64,000 nucleotides of DNA from Phascolarctos cinereus (GCF_002099425.1 NW_018343972.1:1625501-1689500), one strand, 5' to 3'; counted from the stretch's first letter, positions 20,346-30,994 are shown. Notes: a model not told the origin generated them from the sequence alone. Numbers and translations: made by a program.

Positions 20346-20826
20346 CAATATCTCACAAGAGAATTCCACAAGGATTTCATGAGGCAGTATTCACAAAGGG
20401 AATTCTTAAGTGCTAGGGGTCAGGCTCAGGCTCAGGCTAGAGGCACACATGATGTGTGACTGTTTTTATCTTCATCTTCATCTGTGCTCGGGATAGAGTT
20501 TGAGAAGACAAAAATAAATGGGGGTAGGTTGGGAGAGGAGCTTGCCATAAAAAGCAAAGGAAGTCCATGTTCAGGGGAGGTTGAACAGAGTGGGGGGAAG
20601 GTGGTAGTTGAAGAGGTAGCCTGGCAGACCCTGCCCAGAGATAGCCCGTGGTTTCCCCCGACGATGCTCCAGGATTTTTTTTTTCATTTCCTATTCTAGC
20701 ATGGGAATAAGTTTCCCCCACTCGCAAGCAGCTGAGTTCGTGTCTGCTTTATACCATTCTGGGTGGAGGCTTTAAAAGATTCCTAGAGCTAAGGAGTGGC
20801 TAGAACAGCTGAATATCCACTAGGAT
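20346..20826. other. Unassigned intergenic stretch
   Basis: It includes a short GGCTCA tandem patch at about 20420-20440. No repeat family or exon is recognised. Confidence 0.3.
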
Positions 20827-21015
20827 GTCTCCTGCCTTCCTTCTTTCCTTCTTCCCTCATTCTTTTCTCAAATTCATTTTCTTTCTCTTTCATTCTTTCT
20901 AATTTTCTTCCTTTTTTCTTTCAATTTCATTCTTTTTTCTAATTTTTTGTTTTTCTCTTATTCTCTTTCCATTCTCTTTCTTTTTCTCTTTTCCTTCTTT
21001 CTTCTCTAAACTACA
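20827..21015. repeat. Pyrimidine-rich (CTTT/TTC) low-complexity tract
   Basis: Nearly all bases on the plus strand are C or T, in CTTT, CTTC and ATTC units. Confidence 0.75.
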
Positions 21016-21049
21016 ACTCACATCATGATTTCTTTTTCTGTATTCTTTT

Positions 21050-21580
21050 TAAAAATTTTATTATTATCTTTTGTTTTTTATATCACCTTCATTTTAGAAA
21101 ATACCCCTCCCTCAACCTACCCAGAAAGTCACCTCATAACAAAAACTAAAGAAAAAAAATGCAGTTCAGTGAAATTTACCAACACATCAATTGGGTGAGA
21201 GAATATGCAATGTTTCCCTACAATGTTCCCTCTGAAAAGAAGGATAGCTGCATCTTCTCATCTCTCTTTGGGGCCAGAGCTTTCGTATTAAAATCACGTT
21301 CTGTTCTCTAAAAAAAGTTTACCTTGACATCTCTTTTTCTATCACCTACATTTCCCAGTGCATCCCTCTCTCCTCTCCTTTGGAGAGTCATCCCTTATAA
21401 AGACAATAACAACAACAAAAAGTTTTGCAAACCTAACAAACATCAAAAAAGTCTGACATAATTTTATGTAGTGTCCTATACCCATCATATTCTCCCACCA
21501 GGGCAAAGAAGGAGGAATTGGAAGAGGTGCTCTCTCAGCTTGGATGTTAAAATTATACATCATGCACTCTTAACACCGGG
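21050..21580 (-). mobile_element. Two diverged copies of an old L1 3'-UTR-like repeat
   Basis: 21090-21290 and 21350-21550 each carry, in order, a CCCTCTC-rich patch, GTCATCCCTTATAA or GTCACCTCATAA, an AACAAAAA run, and an AACAAACAT / AACACATCA to GCAAAGAAGG-like series. The order also resembles 3600-3720. Family assignment is by resemblance only. Confidence 0.45.
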
Positions 21581-22440
21581 TCCTTGTGATCTTTAGGGCA
21601 GTAGAGTAAGCTCTCAAATGTCAATTCCTATTCTTTCTCTTTTTTGTTGGGAAATAGCAAAAGACATCTGGTCCCTGCTTGATGGGAAAGTAAATTGCCC
21701 TGCCTCCTTTTGACAAGGGAAAAAAAGTGGCATTTTTCTTTCTGTGTCCTCTCCTTCAAAAACAGGAAACACCCCCCTTCCCCCACCCTTTCCCCCTCCT
21801 AGTGCCTGTCCCCCTGGCATCTGGATCTTTGCCGACTCAGACCGTCTTCCCTCTGCTCCACCTCCCCCTTCTTCCTTCACTTTACTGATGAGTTTTCAGT
21901 TACCCAACATGGTTTGTACTGCCCCGTTTAAAATCCGGAATCCCTTCCCCCTAGCCAGGAAATTACCCCACCCCTTTCCTAATTGGAGGGGCCAGGACCT
22001 GAGGGGTATTAATGCCGCCTGTTAGAGAATAAACCATCTTCCTTGCCAGCCTTCCTTCCTTCCCAAAGCTCTGAGCCACCCTGGCTCTTATTCGGGGGCT
22101 GCTTTCCCAGGGAAAGGTGTGGAGAAAATTGGGTTAAAAAATGCTGCTGGTCAGAGATGCCATCTTGTTTTTAAGCCTGATAGGGCTATTGCTTGGGCTG
22201 CTCCTCACCTCCTCTGCTGGGAAAGAGTGGAAAAGAAGGCATCTTGTTTTAACTGGCATTTTGTATTTGAATCATCTTGCTCCAACACCTTCCCTTCCCT
22301 CCCCCAAACAAAAGAAAACAAAACTGTGTTTGCAAAGCAATAAGCTAAAATAGAATTCGAGGCTTGCTTATAACATGGAGACAAAGTACACCTCACCTCC
22401 GAAGCAGGGTGACTGAAAACTACTAGCTGGCTCTATTCTA
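21581..22440. other. Single-copy stretch, no feature recognised
   Basis: Pyrimidine-rich from 21740 to 21890, otherwise of ordinary composition. Several overlapping short open frames (60-93 codons) are low-complexity or featureless. Confidence 0.35.
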
Positions 22441-22444
22441 ATAC

Positions 22445-22625
22445 ATTCATAGACTATTAAAGCTGGAAAAGGGACCTTTCAGATGGAACCTCCTCATTTT
22501 AAAGATAAGGAAACTGAGGCTCAGGGTTAGCGAATTTGCTTGAGGTCCCTTAGTGGATTAGCTGTAGTGTCAGGGTTCGAGGGTAGGTCTTCTGGGTTCT
22601 CTCACAGTGCTTTTCCCAGGGTACC
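22445..22625 (-). mobile_element. MIR, minus strand
   Basis: AAAGCTGGAAAAGGGACCTT, then GATAAGGAAACTGAGGCTCA and a GGTCTTCTGGGTTC edge. Confidence 0.7.
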
Positions 22626-22797
22626 ACGCTAGCCAGAGGGCAAACTCCCATTGAAATGTCGCTCTGTCTCTCTCTCTCTTGGTCTGTTTTACCTCCACCT
22701 CTGACCCCTGAGATTCTTTGGCAGGTCACCGCAGCACAGAAATGGCAACAGAGGCAGGCTCCTGAGATCCAGATAATAGGAACTGACCTTTATCAGG

Positions 22798-22942
22798 GCG
22801 GCAGTTTGGTACAGTGGGAAAAGCACTGGATTTGGAGTTAGAAGATCTGAGTTTGAATCTCAGCTCTACCACGTACTATCTGGGTGACCTTGGAAAGTCA
22901 CTTAACTGAAGAGGTTAGGCTAGAGGACTTTTAACACCCTTC
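22798..22942 (+). mobile_element. MIR, plus strand
   Basis: GTACAGTGGGAAAAGCACTG, GAGTTTGAATCTCAGCTCTA and GGTGACCTTGGAAAGTCACT. Confidence 0.75.
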
Positions 22943-23075
22943 GGGGCAGCTAGGTGGCACAGTGGATAGAGCACCGGCCCTGCAGTCAGGAGGACCTGAG
23001 TTCAAATCAGACCTCAGACAAATTATTCACCGTGTGACCATGGGCAAGTCACTTAATCCTGAATACCAAAATGAA
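22943..23075 (+). mobile_element. Type A SINE, plus strand
   Basis: It has the head GGGGCAGCTAGGTGGCACAG, GAGTTCAAATCAGACCTCAG and GGGCAAGTCACTTAATCCTG, then a short diverged A-rich end. Confidence 0.85.
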
Positions 23076-23129
23076 ACACACTCCTTCATCCTCTCAATTA
23101 TGAGTATGGCTTTGAAGCTTTTGCAGGTG

Positions 23130-23258
23130 AGGAAACTGAGGATCTGAGGAGTTAACTGACTTACCCATGGTCACACAACTACTAAGCATCTGGGATAGAA
23201 TTTGAGCCCAGGTCTTGCTGGTTTCAAGTCCAGTATGCTACCTACGCTGCCTCTGCTC
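23130..23258 (-). mobile_element. MIR fragment, minus strand
   Basis: GTGAGGAAACTGAGGATCTG, then CCCATGGTCACACAACTACT and the GCTGCCTC edge. Confidence 0.65.
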
Positions 23259-23781
23259 AGCTACTGGAAAGACTGGACACCTGTTCTGGCAGGTAATGCA
23301 TCAGAGAATTTAGGATAGAGAGAAGCATATAGTTTTTTTCACTTTACCTCCTCTTCCCTTGAAATTCAGCAGCGTCTTTGAATGCCAAGGACTTCAATGA
23401 GGTGTGTGGTGAGAGACAGAGGGGAAGGGAGACAAAGATAAGAGTGTTAGCCTTGGATTCAGGATGTGCTGAGATGGTTAGATGTTCACTGTGAGCATTT
23501 ACATCTCAGAAATTGGCAAGCACTACAAATGAAGGCTGGATTTATTGTTTTGTTGATTGTCTGGACTTAAGACAAGGATGCAGGAAATGTTAATAATTTG
23601 GATTAAACTTAAAAGTGTGTCCTGGTTATATTTTTCCCTTGAAGAGCTGGTTGTTAAACATTTACCAGCATATTTCTGCCTGGATCTCCCTTTTCACTAG
23701 GGTAGCAGAAGAACCTTTTGTCAGTCCCTTCCCCTGCAATCAGAAACTAAAATAGAAGATGCTAGATCTTCACTTAAAAGT
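23259..23781. other. Unassigned single-copy stretch
   Basis: No repeat or exon recognised. Confidence 0.3.
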
Positions 23782-23857
23782 AGCTAGTTGGTACAGTGTA
23801 TAAAGTGCTGGTCCCAAAGTCAGGAAGATTTGAGTTCAAATCTAGGTTTGGACATCA
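23782..23857 (+). mobile_element. SINE head fragment, plus strand
   Basis: AGTAGCTAGTTGGTACAGTG, then AGGAAGATTTGAGTTCAAAT. It stops within the body. Confidence 0.6.
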
Positions 23858-23907
23858 ATGTAGATCACAACTCCCCCATATAGTGCTATGTTCATCCATG
23901 TCTTTCT

Positions 23908-24070
23908 TTCTTTTCTTTTTTTTTTTTTAAGGCAATTGGGGTTAAGTGACTTGCCTAGGGTCACACAGCTAATAAGTGACAGGTGTTTGGTCTGAGGCCA
24001 CATTTGAACTCAGGTCCTTGTGACTTCAGGGCTGGTGCTCTATCCACTGCACCACCTAGCTGCCCCCATT
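23908..24070 (-). mobile_element. Type A SINE, minus strand
   Basis: Left poly-T, AATTGGGGTTAAGTGACTTG, and the head complement CACCTAGCTGCCCC. CATGTCTTTCT flanks both sides (23897-23907 and 24071-24081). Confidence 0.88.
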
Positions 24071-24189
24071 CATGTCTTTCTGTAAATCTTCTATATAGGA
24101 TTCACTCAATGCACTCACCATAGACCAGCCACTGTTTTATTTGTTCTTAAATATCTGAGGCAGACCTATTTATTCTTACTATATCATTA

Positions 24190-24790
24190 TCCCCCTCCCT
24201 GCCTTTGTACGGCATTTTCCTCTAAGACCCAGGTCAAGGATCACCTTCTGCATGAAACCTTTACTAGTTCCCCCCTACCCCTCAACTACTGGTATCCATC
24301 ATCCCAAACCATCATGTATTTAACTACTTTGTATATATTTACACTTATTTACTTTGTGTTGATGCTGCATGTATTTGTACATGTACTTGTTTTCACTGCT
24401 ATTAGAACAGAAGCTCCTTGAGAATAGGAATTGTTCCACTCTGTACTTTATCTCTAAGGGTGGCTAGGTGGCACAGTGGATAGAGTGCCAGGTCTGGAGT
24501 CAGGAAGACTCATCTTCCTCAGTTCAAATCTGGCCTTGGACACTTGCTAGCTGTGTCACCCTGGGCAAGTCACTTCTCCTTGTTTGCCTCAATTTCCTCA
24601 TCTGTCAAATGAGCTGGAGAAGTAAGTAGCAAACCACTCCAGTATCTTGGCCAAGAAAACCCCACATGGGGTCATGAAGAGTTGGACCCAACTGAACGAC
24701 AACAACAATATATCTCTAGTACCTTGTTCAGGGCTTGGCACATAGTAGGTGCTTAATAAATGCTGATTGATGGAACTGAAAATGAAGTAA
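24190..24790 (+). mobile_element. L2 3' end, plus strand, split by a SINE
   Basis: It shows the L2 3' UTR order: GACCCAGGTCAAGGATCACC, AGAAGCTCCTTGAGAATAGG, then after the SINE GGCTTGGCACATAGTAGGTG and TTAATAAATGCTGATTGATG. Confidence 0.75.
24457..24710 (+). mobile_element. Type B SINE nested in L2
   Basis: It has the head GGTGGCTAGGTGGCACAGTG, TTTGCCTCAATTTCCTCATC and tail GAAGAGTTGGACCCAACTGA, with AACAACAATA. TATCTCTA flanks both ends (24449-24456 and 24711-24718). Confidence 0.9.
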
Positions 24791-25977
24791 AATTGAATTA
24801 AAAATGCTGATTGAGTGATTACATACTAGGTCACCTGTGATTTTGATTACAAGATCATGTGTACTATGATTTGCAGCCATATAATATTATCAGGAGAATG
24901 TTGGTGTTAGAGAGGTTTGGGTTTTTTGTTTTCTTTTTTTTTACATTAAGTAGGTCTGAATCACTGAAAATACTATATTTAACTTCCTAAATGAGGTCCA
25001 GTTGACCTTTTCTTCCTGTGCAATTTTAGGCCCAACTCACTGTGTACCTGCAGAAACTGTTAAGATTTTTTATAAACACACACAATTTTACATGCACATA
25101 TGAAATGGTGAATTGACTGATGCGAGCCCAGCTCTTATGTTCATACATAGCATGTTTGACCTGATGCAATCACCATACGGACTTTGGAACGCAAGCAGGT
25201 GTTTGATGATTGTTTCCTCTGCTAACTGTGTAGTAAAGAAATGGACTTTTGATTGCCGGCTGACCCAGAAATAGAAATGCATATAAAAGATTCCCATGGG
25301 GGCAATTCATTCCTTTCCCTTCCCTGGTAGCAAGCAATGAGGATGAGCTGCTTTGGGCCTCTGGCTGGGGGAGTAGTGCCTGGCCTTCTCTTACCTAAGG
25401 CTTGCTTGAAACTGCAAGTGCATGACCTGCTATTGCTGAGAGAGATAGCACGGCTACCAGCCACCTGCTCCCTTCACCCAAGCTGGCATGTAGCTTGTGA
25501 ATACATTCCCCTTGGGTAGAGGAGTATCGGAGATGAAATGGACGATACTGAGCTGTGAAAGATTGGGAAAGTCCCCGGAGGTCAAAGAGCCAGAGTCCGT
25601 TCCAGAGTCCGCTGGCCTGGTCTGCCAGCCCAGGCTGGAGCGGCGAGGGGGATCCAGCCCGTTAGTAGATTTATCCAGCAGCTACAATCTTCTAAAAGGG
25701 ATAAGGAGAGAGCAATTTGTCCATTAGATATGCTGCATTCAGAAGTGACTTGGTATGGGCAAATGACTTGTAGCAACTTTTAAATTTGGGCCCACTTTCC
25801 CCAAGAACTAAAGTGGTCAAGTGAGAATGTGCCCCTGATTTGGGCAAGGATGAGCTGTTTGCACTGCTGTCCTTACTGTATGTTCCCAGTAAAAATATCC
25901 CTCTGTAAAAGCTAATTGATTTTAATTGATTAGATGGTATTAAAGGTGAATCACTGGAGGACATCAATGATATAAAG
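24791..25977. other. Single-copy stretch of about 1.2 kb; candidate regulatory DNA
   Basis: I recognise no repeat between about 24950 and 25970. A C/EBP-ATF composite-like motif, TGATGCAAT, lies at 25162-25170. Open frames of 60-90 codons overlap on both strands with no family features. No EIF4EBP1 exon is recognised on either strand. Confidence 0.4.
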
Positions 25978-26234
25978 GAGATGTTGCTCAGTCATTTCAG
26001 TCATGTCTGATTCTTTGTGTGACCCCATTTGTGTGTGTTTTTTTATTTTTTGGCAAAGATACTGGAGTGATTTGCCATTTCCTTCTCCAGCTCATTTTAC
26101 AGATGAGGAAACTGAGGTAAAGAGGGTTGAGTGACTTGTCCAGGGTCACCCAGCTGGTCTGAGGCTGGATTTGAACTCAGATCTTCCTGACTCCAGTCCC
26201 AGCGCTGTATCCACTGTGCCTCCTTGCTGCCTAT
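25978..26234 (-). mobile_element. Type B SINE, minus strand
   Basis: The reversed tail GTTGCTCAGTCATTTCAGTC lies at the left, then CATTTTACAGATGAGGAAAC. TATAAAG flanks both ends (25971-25977 and 26235-26241). Confidence 0.87.
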
Positions 26235-26241
26235 TATAAAG

Positions 26242-26524
26242 TGTTACTAACTATAACTAGAAGTTGACGTTGATGGAGAAAATACTGGAAAGGGGCTCAA
26301 GCCTATAGTAAGAGGAGAGTCCCTAATGTCTCATAGGTACCTCTAGAATCCTAAGGAGGAGATGAAGCAAAAATTTGCTGTAGGAACCTGACTGGATTAT
26401 AATGTTTGTAGCTTAGGAAAGTAAGTTTAGAGTGTTGCTACATATCTGTATACAATACATATGCACACACATATATCTATATACATAGATAAAGATATGC
26501 AAACATGCTTGCATTTATCTTTTT
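26242..26524. other. Unassigned intergenic stretch
   Basis: Nothing recognised; an ATAC-rich patch lies at 26455-26500. Confidence 0.3.
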
Positions 26525-26705
26525 TTTTTAACTGAACATGTGATTCCATTGGTTTGAGAAAATCAATGAGAAAACTCCCTCTACCAAGGTAACTTAGAGT
26601 CTTAGAGAGCTGTTCGTAGCACTGAGAGGCTGTGACTCACCCAGGGTCACACAGCCACTGGAACCAAGGTCTGAGTCGAAGACCAGTTGTCCAACACTGA
26701 TACAT
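26525..26705 (-). mobile_element. MIR-derived SINE with a distinct tail (type D), minus strand
   Basis: The left edge TTTAACTGAACATGTGATTC, then GAAAACTCCCTCTACCAAGG, AGAGTCTTAGAGAGCTG and CAGGGTCACACAGCCACTGG. The same tail is seen at 44638-44875 (minus) and 46400-46625 (plus). Confidence 0.65.
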
Positions 26706-26811
26706 ACATATATGAGAAAAAAATGAGCCTGCGACTTCCTTCTTATTAGGAGCTTCCTGTCTAGCACTGTAGCTCAGTTTCTTTTCTGTGGTTTATAGTC
26801 TTAGTTAACCG

Positions 26812-26902
26812 GGGCACTTGGTGGCCCTGAAGCCACACAGTCAGTATGGGTCAGAGACGGGAATTGAACCCAAAGTCTTCCTGACTTGGAGGTCAGCTCT
26901 AC
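26812..26902 (-). mobile_element. MIR fragment, minus strand
   Basis: CACACAGTCAGTATGGGTCA, then GAATTGAACCCAAAGTCTTC and GGAGGTCAGCTCT. Confidence 0.55.
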
Positions 26903-26904
26903 AT

Positions 26905-27515
26905 CATTCTCTTTCTCTATCTTTCTCCCCTCTTCTCTTTTTCTCTGTCTCTCTCCCTCTCTCAGTTTCTCTCTTCCTCTCTTCATCTTTCTCTTTCCCT
27001 CTCTCTTTCTCTTTGTCTCTCTCTTTCCTCTTTCTTCCTCTGTCTGTCTCCATCTCTCTTTGTGTATCTCTCTTTCCTCCTTTCTTCCTCTCTCTTTCCC
27101 ACTTTCTCTTCCTCTCTCTTTCCATTCTTCTTTCTTTCTTCTTCTCTTTGTCTTTCCTTTTCTCTTTTTCCTCCTTTCTCTCTCTTCCTCTTTTCTTCCT
27201 CTCTCTTTCCCTCTCTCTTTCTCTTTGTCTCTCTCTTTCCTCTTTCTTCCTCTGTCTGTCTCCATCTCTCTTTGTGTATCTCTCTTTCCTCCTTTCTTCC
27301 TCTCTCTTTCCCACTTTCTCTTCCTCTCTCTTTCCATTCTTCTTTCTTTCTTCCTCTCTTTGTCTTTCCCTTTCTCTTTTTCCTCCTTTCTCTCTCTCAC
27401 TCTCTTCTTCCTCTCTCTTTCCCTCTCTCTCTTTTCTCTCACCATTTTCTTTCTCCCTCCCTTTCTCTAACCTCCCTCCTCCCCTCCCTTCCTTCTCCCC
27501 TTTTCTCCTTCATAC
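26905..27515. repeat. Pyrimidine tract containing a 212-bp tandem duplication
   Basis: The plus strand is almost pure C/T (TCTCTTTCCCT-like units). 27005-27216 is repeated nearly exactly as 27217-27428; both copies contain TCTGTCTGTCTCCATCTCTC and TTTGTGTATCTCTC. Long open frames on both strands (for example 239 and 214 codons) are by-products of this composition. The sequence could adopt triplex (H-DNA) structure. Confidence 0.9.
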
Positions 27516-27847
27516 TTTGAACATCTGTGTGATTTGATCCTTGTGCGTGCTGCTCCCACCAATACAGGCTAAAAAAACCCCCCCACAACTCTCTATGGCT
27601 TAGGAAATGATCTTTGAGAGTTATAGCGGTTGAAAAATTCTTCATTGTGTATCCAACTTGAGGATAAATCTCTTTAAACTTATCTGCGTTGGTCCTTGGA
27701 AATAGACACCCAGTCTATTTCTGGGCCTGTATTTGAAGACTTTGCTGCTTGGAAAGCCCTGCTAGAGCTTTTACTTCAGGACTATAGTATTGTAAGCCCT
27801 GAGCTACCTCTCCACCACGGTGGACTTTGGAGTAGGGCTTTAGTGTA

Positions 27848-27848
<1 letters not shown>
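27516..27848. other. Unassigned intergenic stretch
   Basis: Nothing recognised. Confidence 0.3.
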
Positions 27849-27902
<54 letters not shown>

Positions 27903-27904
27903 TA
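27849..27904. repeat. Compound (TA)n(CA)n microsatellite
   Basis: About 30 bases of TA units followed by about 20 bases of CA units. Confidence 0.9.
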
Positions 27905-28029
27905 TATACATAAATGAATAACTTATCTAATCTCTTACTTGTACAAAATATGCATGCATATATGTATACACACAGAATAATTCAATGTCCATTTAGTTTA
28001 ATGTCAAAGTCTGGTCAATGTATTTTTTT

Positions 28030-28290
28030 CAACTAGGTTGCATAGTGCGTAGGGTGTTGGGCCTGGAGTCAGGAAGACCTGAGTTCAAATGCAGCCTCAG
28101 ACACTTACCAGTTGTATGACCTTGGGCAAATCACTTAACCTCTGTCTACCTCAGTTTCCTCATCTACAAAATGGGGATAAAAATACTATCGACCTCCCAG
28201 GGTGGTTGTGAGGACAAAAGAAGACAATATTTGTAAAGTACTTAGCATAGCGCCTGGCACCTATTAGGTGCTATATAAATGCTCATTCCC
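28030..28290 (+). mobile_element. MIR/Ther-1-like CORE-SINE, plus strand (type C)
   Basis: AGTCAGGAAGACCTGAGTTC, CAGTTTCCTCATCTACAAAA, TGGTTGTGAGGACAAAAGAA, then GCGCCTGGCACCTATTAGGT and GCTATATAAATGCT. The long tail separates it from types A and B. Confidence 0.8.
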
Positions 28291-28332
28291 TTTCTTCAAT
28301 TTGATTTTCTCATGTGGATAGTTAAGAGTCTC

Positions 28333-28439
28333 CAGGGATCGGCAGACTACTGCTGTGAGCCAAATTTGTCCCTTAGTTTTCAGGCTATACAAAAAACAGG
28401 TGGGGGCCCAGCCTGAGGGCTATAGTTTTCTGACTCCTG
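28333..28439. mobile_element. Short hAT-like MITE with terminal inverted repeats
   Basis: The left end CAGGGATCGGCAGACTAC pairs with the complement of the right end (CAGGAGTCAGAAAACTAT). At 107 bp it is far too short to code for a transposase. Flanking 8-mers (AGAGTCTC and AGTTAGTC) match only in part. Confidence 0.55.
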
Positions 28440-28869
28440 AGTTAGTCTAATCTTTTTCACATTACTATGGATTGCACTGAGAAAGTTTTGGAGTATTGTA
28501 GTATTTGATGTAATTGGTACAAATGCCACATGTGAAGAGTAATAGTTGGAGGATCTTGCCATCCTGTTAAGGTCAGATCTGAGACCTCTGGGTAAGGTCA
28601 TTGTCTTATGATTAGTTCCCGGGTGCTGGACAGAGCTCTCCTTCTTTAGGATTAAAGCTCTGCCTTTGATACCTTTTCTTTTCAAATTTCTCTGGGTGAG
28701 ACTTCAGAAAATGCATAAGCTTTTCTGATAGCAGCTAATTAGAAATTACTTCATGGTGACTTAGATCTCAAATATGGGATCTCCATCAGAGGGTAGAGGG
28801 AACTTCTCAGCTTGGGGCCCTCCTCAGCTTTCCTTTCAATTCCAGTTAACATACTCTTTTTATTTTAAT
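28440..28869. other. Unassigned intergenic stretch
   Basis: Nothing recognised. Confidence 0.3.
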
Positions 28870-29000
28870 TTTTTCATTCAACAATTAAGCTGATGTGGGG
28901 TACAGGGGGAGATGAAAAGATAAATATAATGTGGTCCCTGCCATCAAGGACCTTACATACTAATAAAGAAGATGAAAGGCATTCGCAAATAATGCTATAA
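28870..29000 (-). mobile_element. L2 3' end fragment, minus strand
   Basis: TTCATTCAACAATTAAGCTG, then TGGTCCCTGCCATCAAGGAC and CTTACATACTAATAAAGAAG. Confidence 0.55.
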
Positions 29001-29030
29001 AATAAGAATTCAGATGTACCCTAGTTTAAG

Positions 29031-29392
29031 TATAGTTATCCCTTCCACATCAATGACTTTCCCCATTGCAGTTTCGATACATTGTTGGTTTGCATGAAAA
29101 ATTAAATGGAACTTTTTGGGAGTTTTGTGGAAGCCACAGATGATACATGAAGGCCAGCAGACAGCACAGAGCCTACGACCAAATATTTAGCCCAAATTTT
29201 ACAATAAGGTACTGTAAACACCCCATAAAAGAAAAAGAAAAAAATGCAGACATCTCTTCTGGTACAAAGGGAAGGCCAAAAGATATTACTAAGATTTTCC
29301 AGATCACGGAGGGGCGGGGGCTAGGGGGTTGGGGGGGGAGGAGGCCATGGTGCCTTGCCTCTAACCCCTGAGATGTGGAGGGGATACTGTAT
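29031..29392 (+). mobile_element. Small DNA transposon (Tc1/mariner-pogo-like MITE), copy A
   Basis: It opens TATAGTTATCCCTTCCACAT and closes GATGTGGAGGGGATACTGTA, an imperfect terminal inverted repeat of about 20 bp. Internal blocks TTTTGGGAGTTTTGTGG and GGGAAGGCCAAAAGA recur in copy B (50002-50320) and, reversed, in copy C (17644-17952). It has no transposase, so it depended on a relative. Confidence 0.7.
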
Positions 29393-29824
29393 TTTCATTT
29401 AGCTAGAGCCTATGAAAAGAAACAGCAGGAAAGAAGGCTGGAAATGTCTAATTAACCTACTCTAAGGCAATAATCTGTTCTTGGCATCAGCTGAGCGCTA
29501 GACAGAAAGTTATTGATCCATCCCTGAACTTCAGGCTTCATTGGACCCCGTCTGCTTTGTAGGCCGTCAGCCCCTCTCCTCTTGGAACTGATCCACGGAC
29601 CTTGTCCTTTGGCTGTGTGACTTCTACTTTTCCTTATTTTGTAAACCTACACCCCCAACTCCTGCTGCTGCCCAGTCCCAGTATCTATTTCCTTTACCCC
29701 ATTCCACAAAAGTGTCATTTCTAAGTTGTTGAATTGTTTTTTTTAAAACAAGGAAAAAGAATGTGAGTTCAGAATCATCTAAGCAACATAATCAGTCATC
29801 TCTATGTACAACTATCCTCTTCTC
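29393..29824. other. Unassigned single-copy stretch
   Basis: Nothing recognised. Confidence 0.3.
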
Positions 29825-30385
29825 CCCCATGCCTAGAATATTCTCTCCTCACCTCTGAATCTGAAGATCCCTAATGTCCTAAAAAACTTAGCTCAAGTGT
29901 CTGTCATCATCTACATGGAGCCTTTCTTGATCTCCCCACACCAACTGCTAATGTCTCCCCACCAAGAAAAATGACCTTGTTTTTATTTTGTACATATTTT
30001 GGATCAGGAGACGCTATGGCCTAGTAGATAGAGAACATATTTTAGATTCAGGATTGGAGCATGCCAGCCATGTAAACTTGGGCAAAACCATTTATCTTCT
30101 CAGGGCCCTAGGAAACTCTCTGAGACTACAACCTGAAAAAGCACAAGCCCACTTGTATTGATAGAGTGAGCTCCCTCAGTGCAGAATTCAACAAATCAAT
30201 GAAAGCATAGGTTTGGTTCAAAAAATAATTTATTTATGTATGTGTATATACATGCTGTCTCCTGTAATAAAATGTAAACTCCTTTAGGGAAAGGACTATT
30301 TCATTTTTCCTTTGTATTTCTAGTTCCTGACACAGTGCCTGGTACGTAGTATAAGCAATAAATGCTTGTTGATTTATAAATTGAT
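29825..30385 (+). mobile_element. L2 3' end, plus strand, split by a MIR-type SINE
   Basis: ATGCCTAGAATATTCTCTCC, ATGGAGCCTTTCTTGATCTC, then after the SINE ATGTAAACTCCTTTAGGGAA and CACAGTGCCTGGTACGTAGT. Confidence 0.7.
30005..30225 (+). mobile_element. MIR-derived SINE (type D), plus strand, nested in L2
   Basis: GCTATGGCCTAGTAGATAGA, TGTAAACTTGGGCAAAACCA, then CACTTGTATTGATAGAGTGA and TTTGGTTCAAAAAA, the type D tail. Confidence 0.55.
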
Positions 30386-30994
30386 AATGTGGATGAAAGG
30401 AAACTACCTAGTCCTGGGGGCTCTAAATTATAGCCTTTTCATCTAATTACAGTTTCCTAGACCTGGGCTGGCCCATCTTGATTATCTCTAGTCTCCTTGT
30501 GACCCCCAAATGAGAATGGTGTCTTCCTACTCCATTTCGCCTTTCAAATTCCCAAGCTGATTTTGGAACTTAACCAACACGGCTGTCTGGCCTGGTTTCA
30601 TCAGTCCATTGTGCATATTATTAAAAGTCAATCAGGATACCTGCTGAATGCAAGGCACATTTTTGATATTCCACTTGCATTACTACATAATCATTGGTTA
30701 TCTAATTTCCCCTCCCCTGGACTAAAGAAAAGAGAAAATTTACAAAACAAGTGTAGATAGCATTCTCATTACCTCAAAAATTCAGAATCATTCAGCCTAC
30801 CACACAGCTAACCCCCTAAGTTCACAAAAGCCAAGGCTTTTTGTTAGAGTTGCCTTTGTTGCATAGAGCCTGACCCTGGAATGAGGAAGTCAGGGAGGCA
30901 AAGAAGAGGAATTGAATCTTTGTACACTCTGTGTTACAGTTAAGAATCAACAATTCCCCTCGCTGGGTCAAATACCAAAAGGAGAAATGAAGAA
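30386..30994. other. Unassigned single-copy stretch
   Basis: Nothing recognised. Confidence 0.3.

Noticed and set aside
24791-25977. EIF4EBP1 exon on the minus strand
   Set aside because: I looked for the known coding motifs (RRVVLGDGVQ, YDRKFLMECRNSPV) by eye on both strands and did not find them.
26801-27537. Long open frames (239 and 194 codons on plus, 214 and 136 on minus) of Ser/Leu/Phe-rich or Arg/Glu/Lys-rich sequence
   Set aside because: They are produced by the pyrimidine tract and its 212-bp duplication; several frames on both strands are open at once and there is no domain.
27849-27904. Origin-like or CRISPR-like repeats
   Set aside because: Plain TA/CA microsatellite; no direct repeats with unique spacers occur anywhere in the window.
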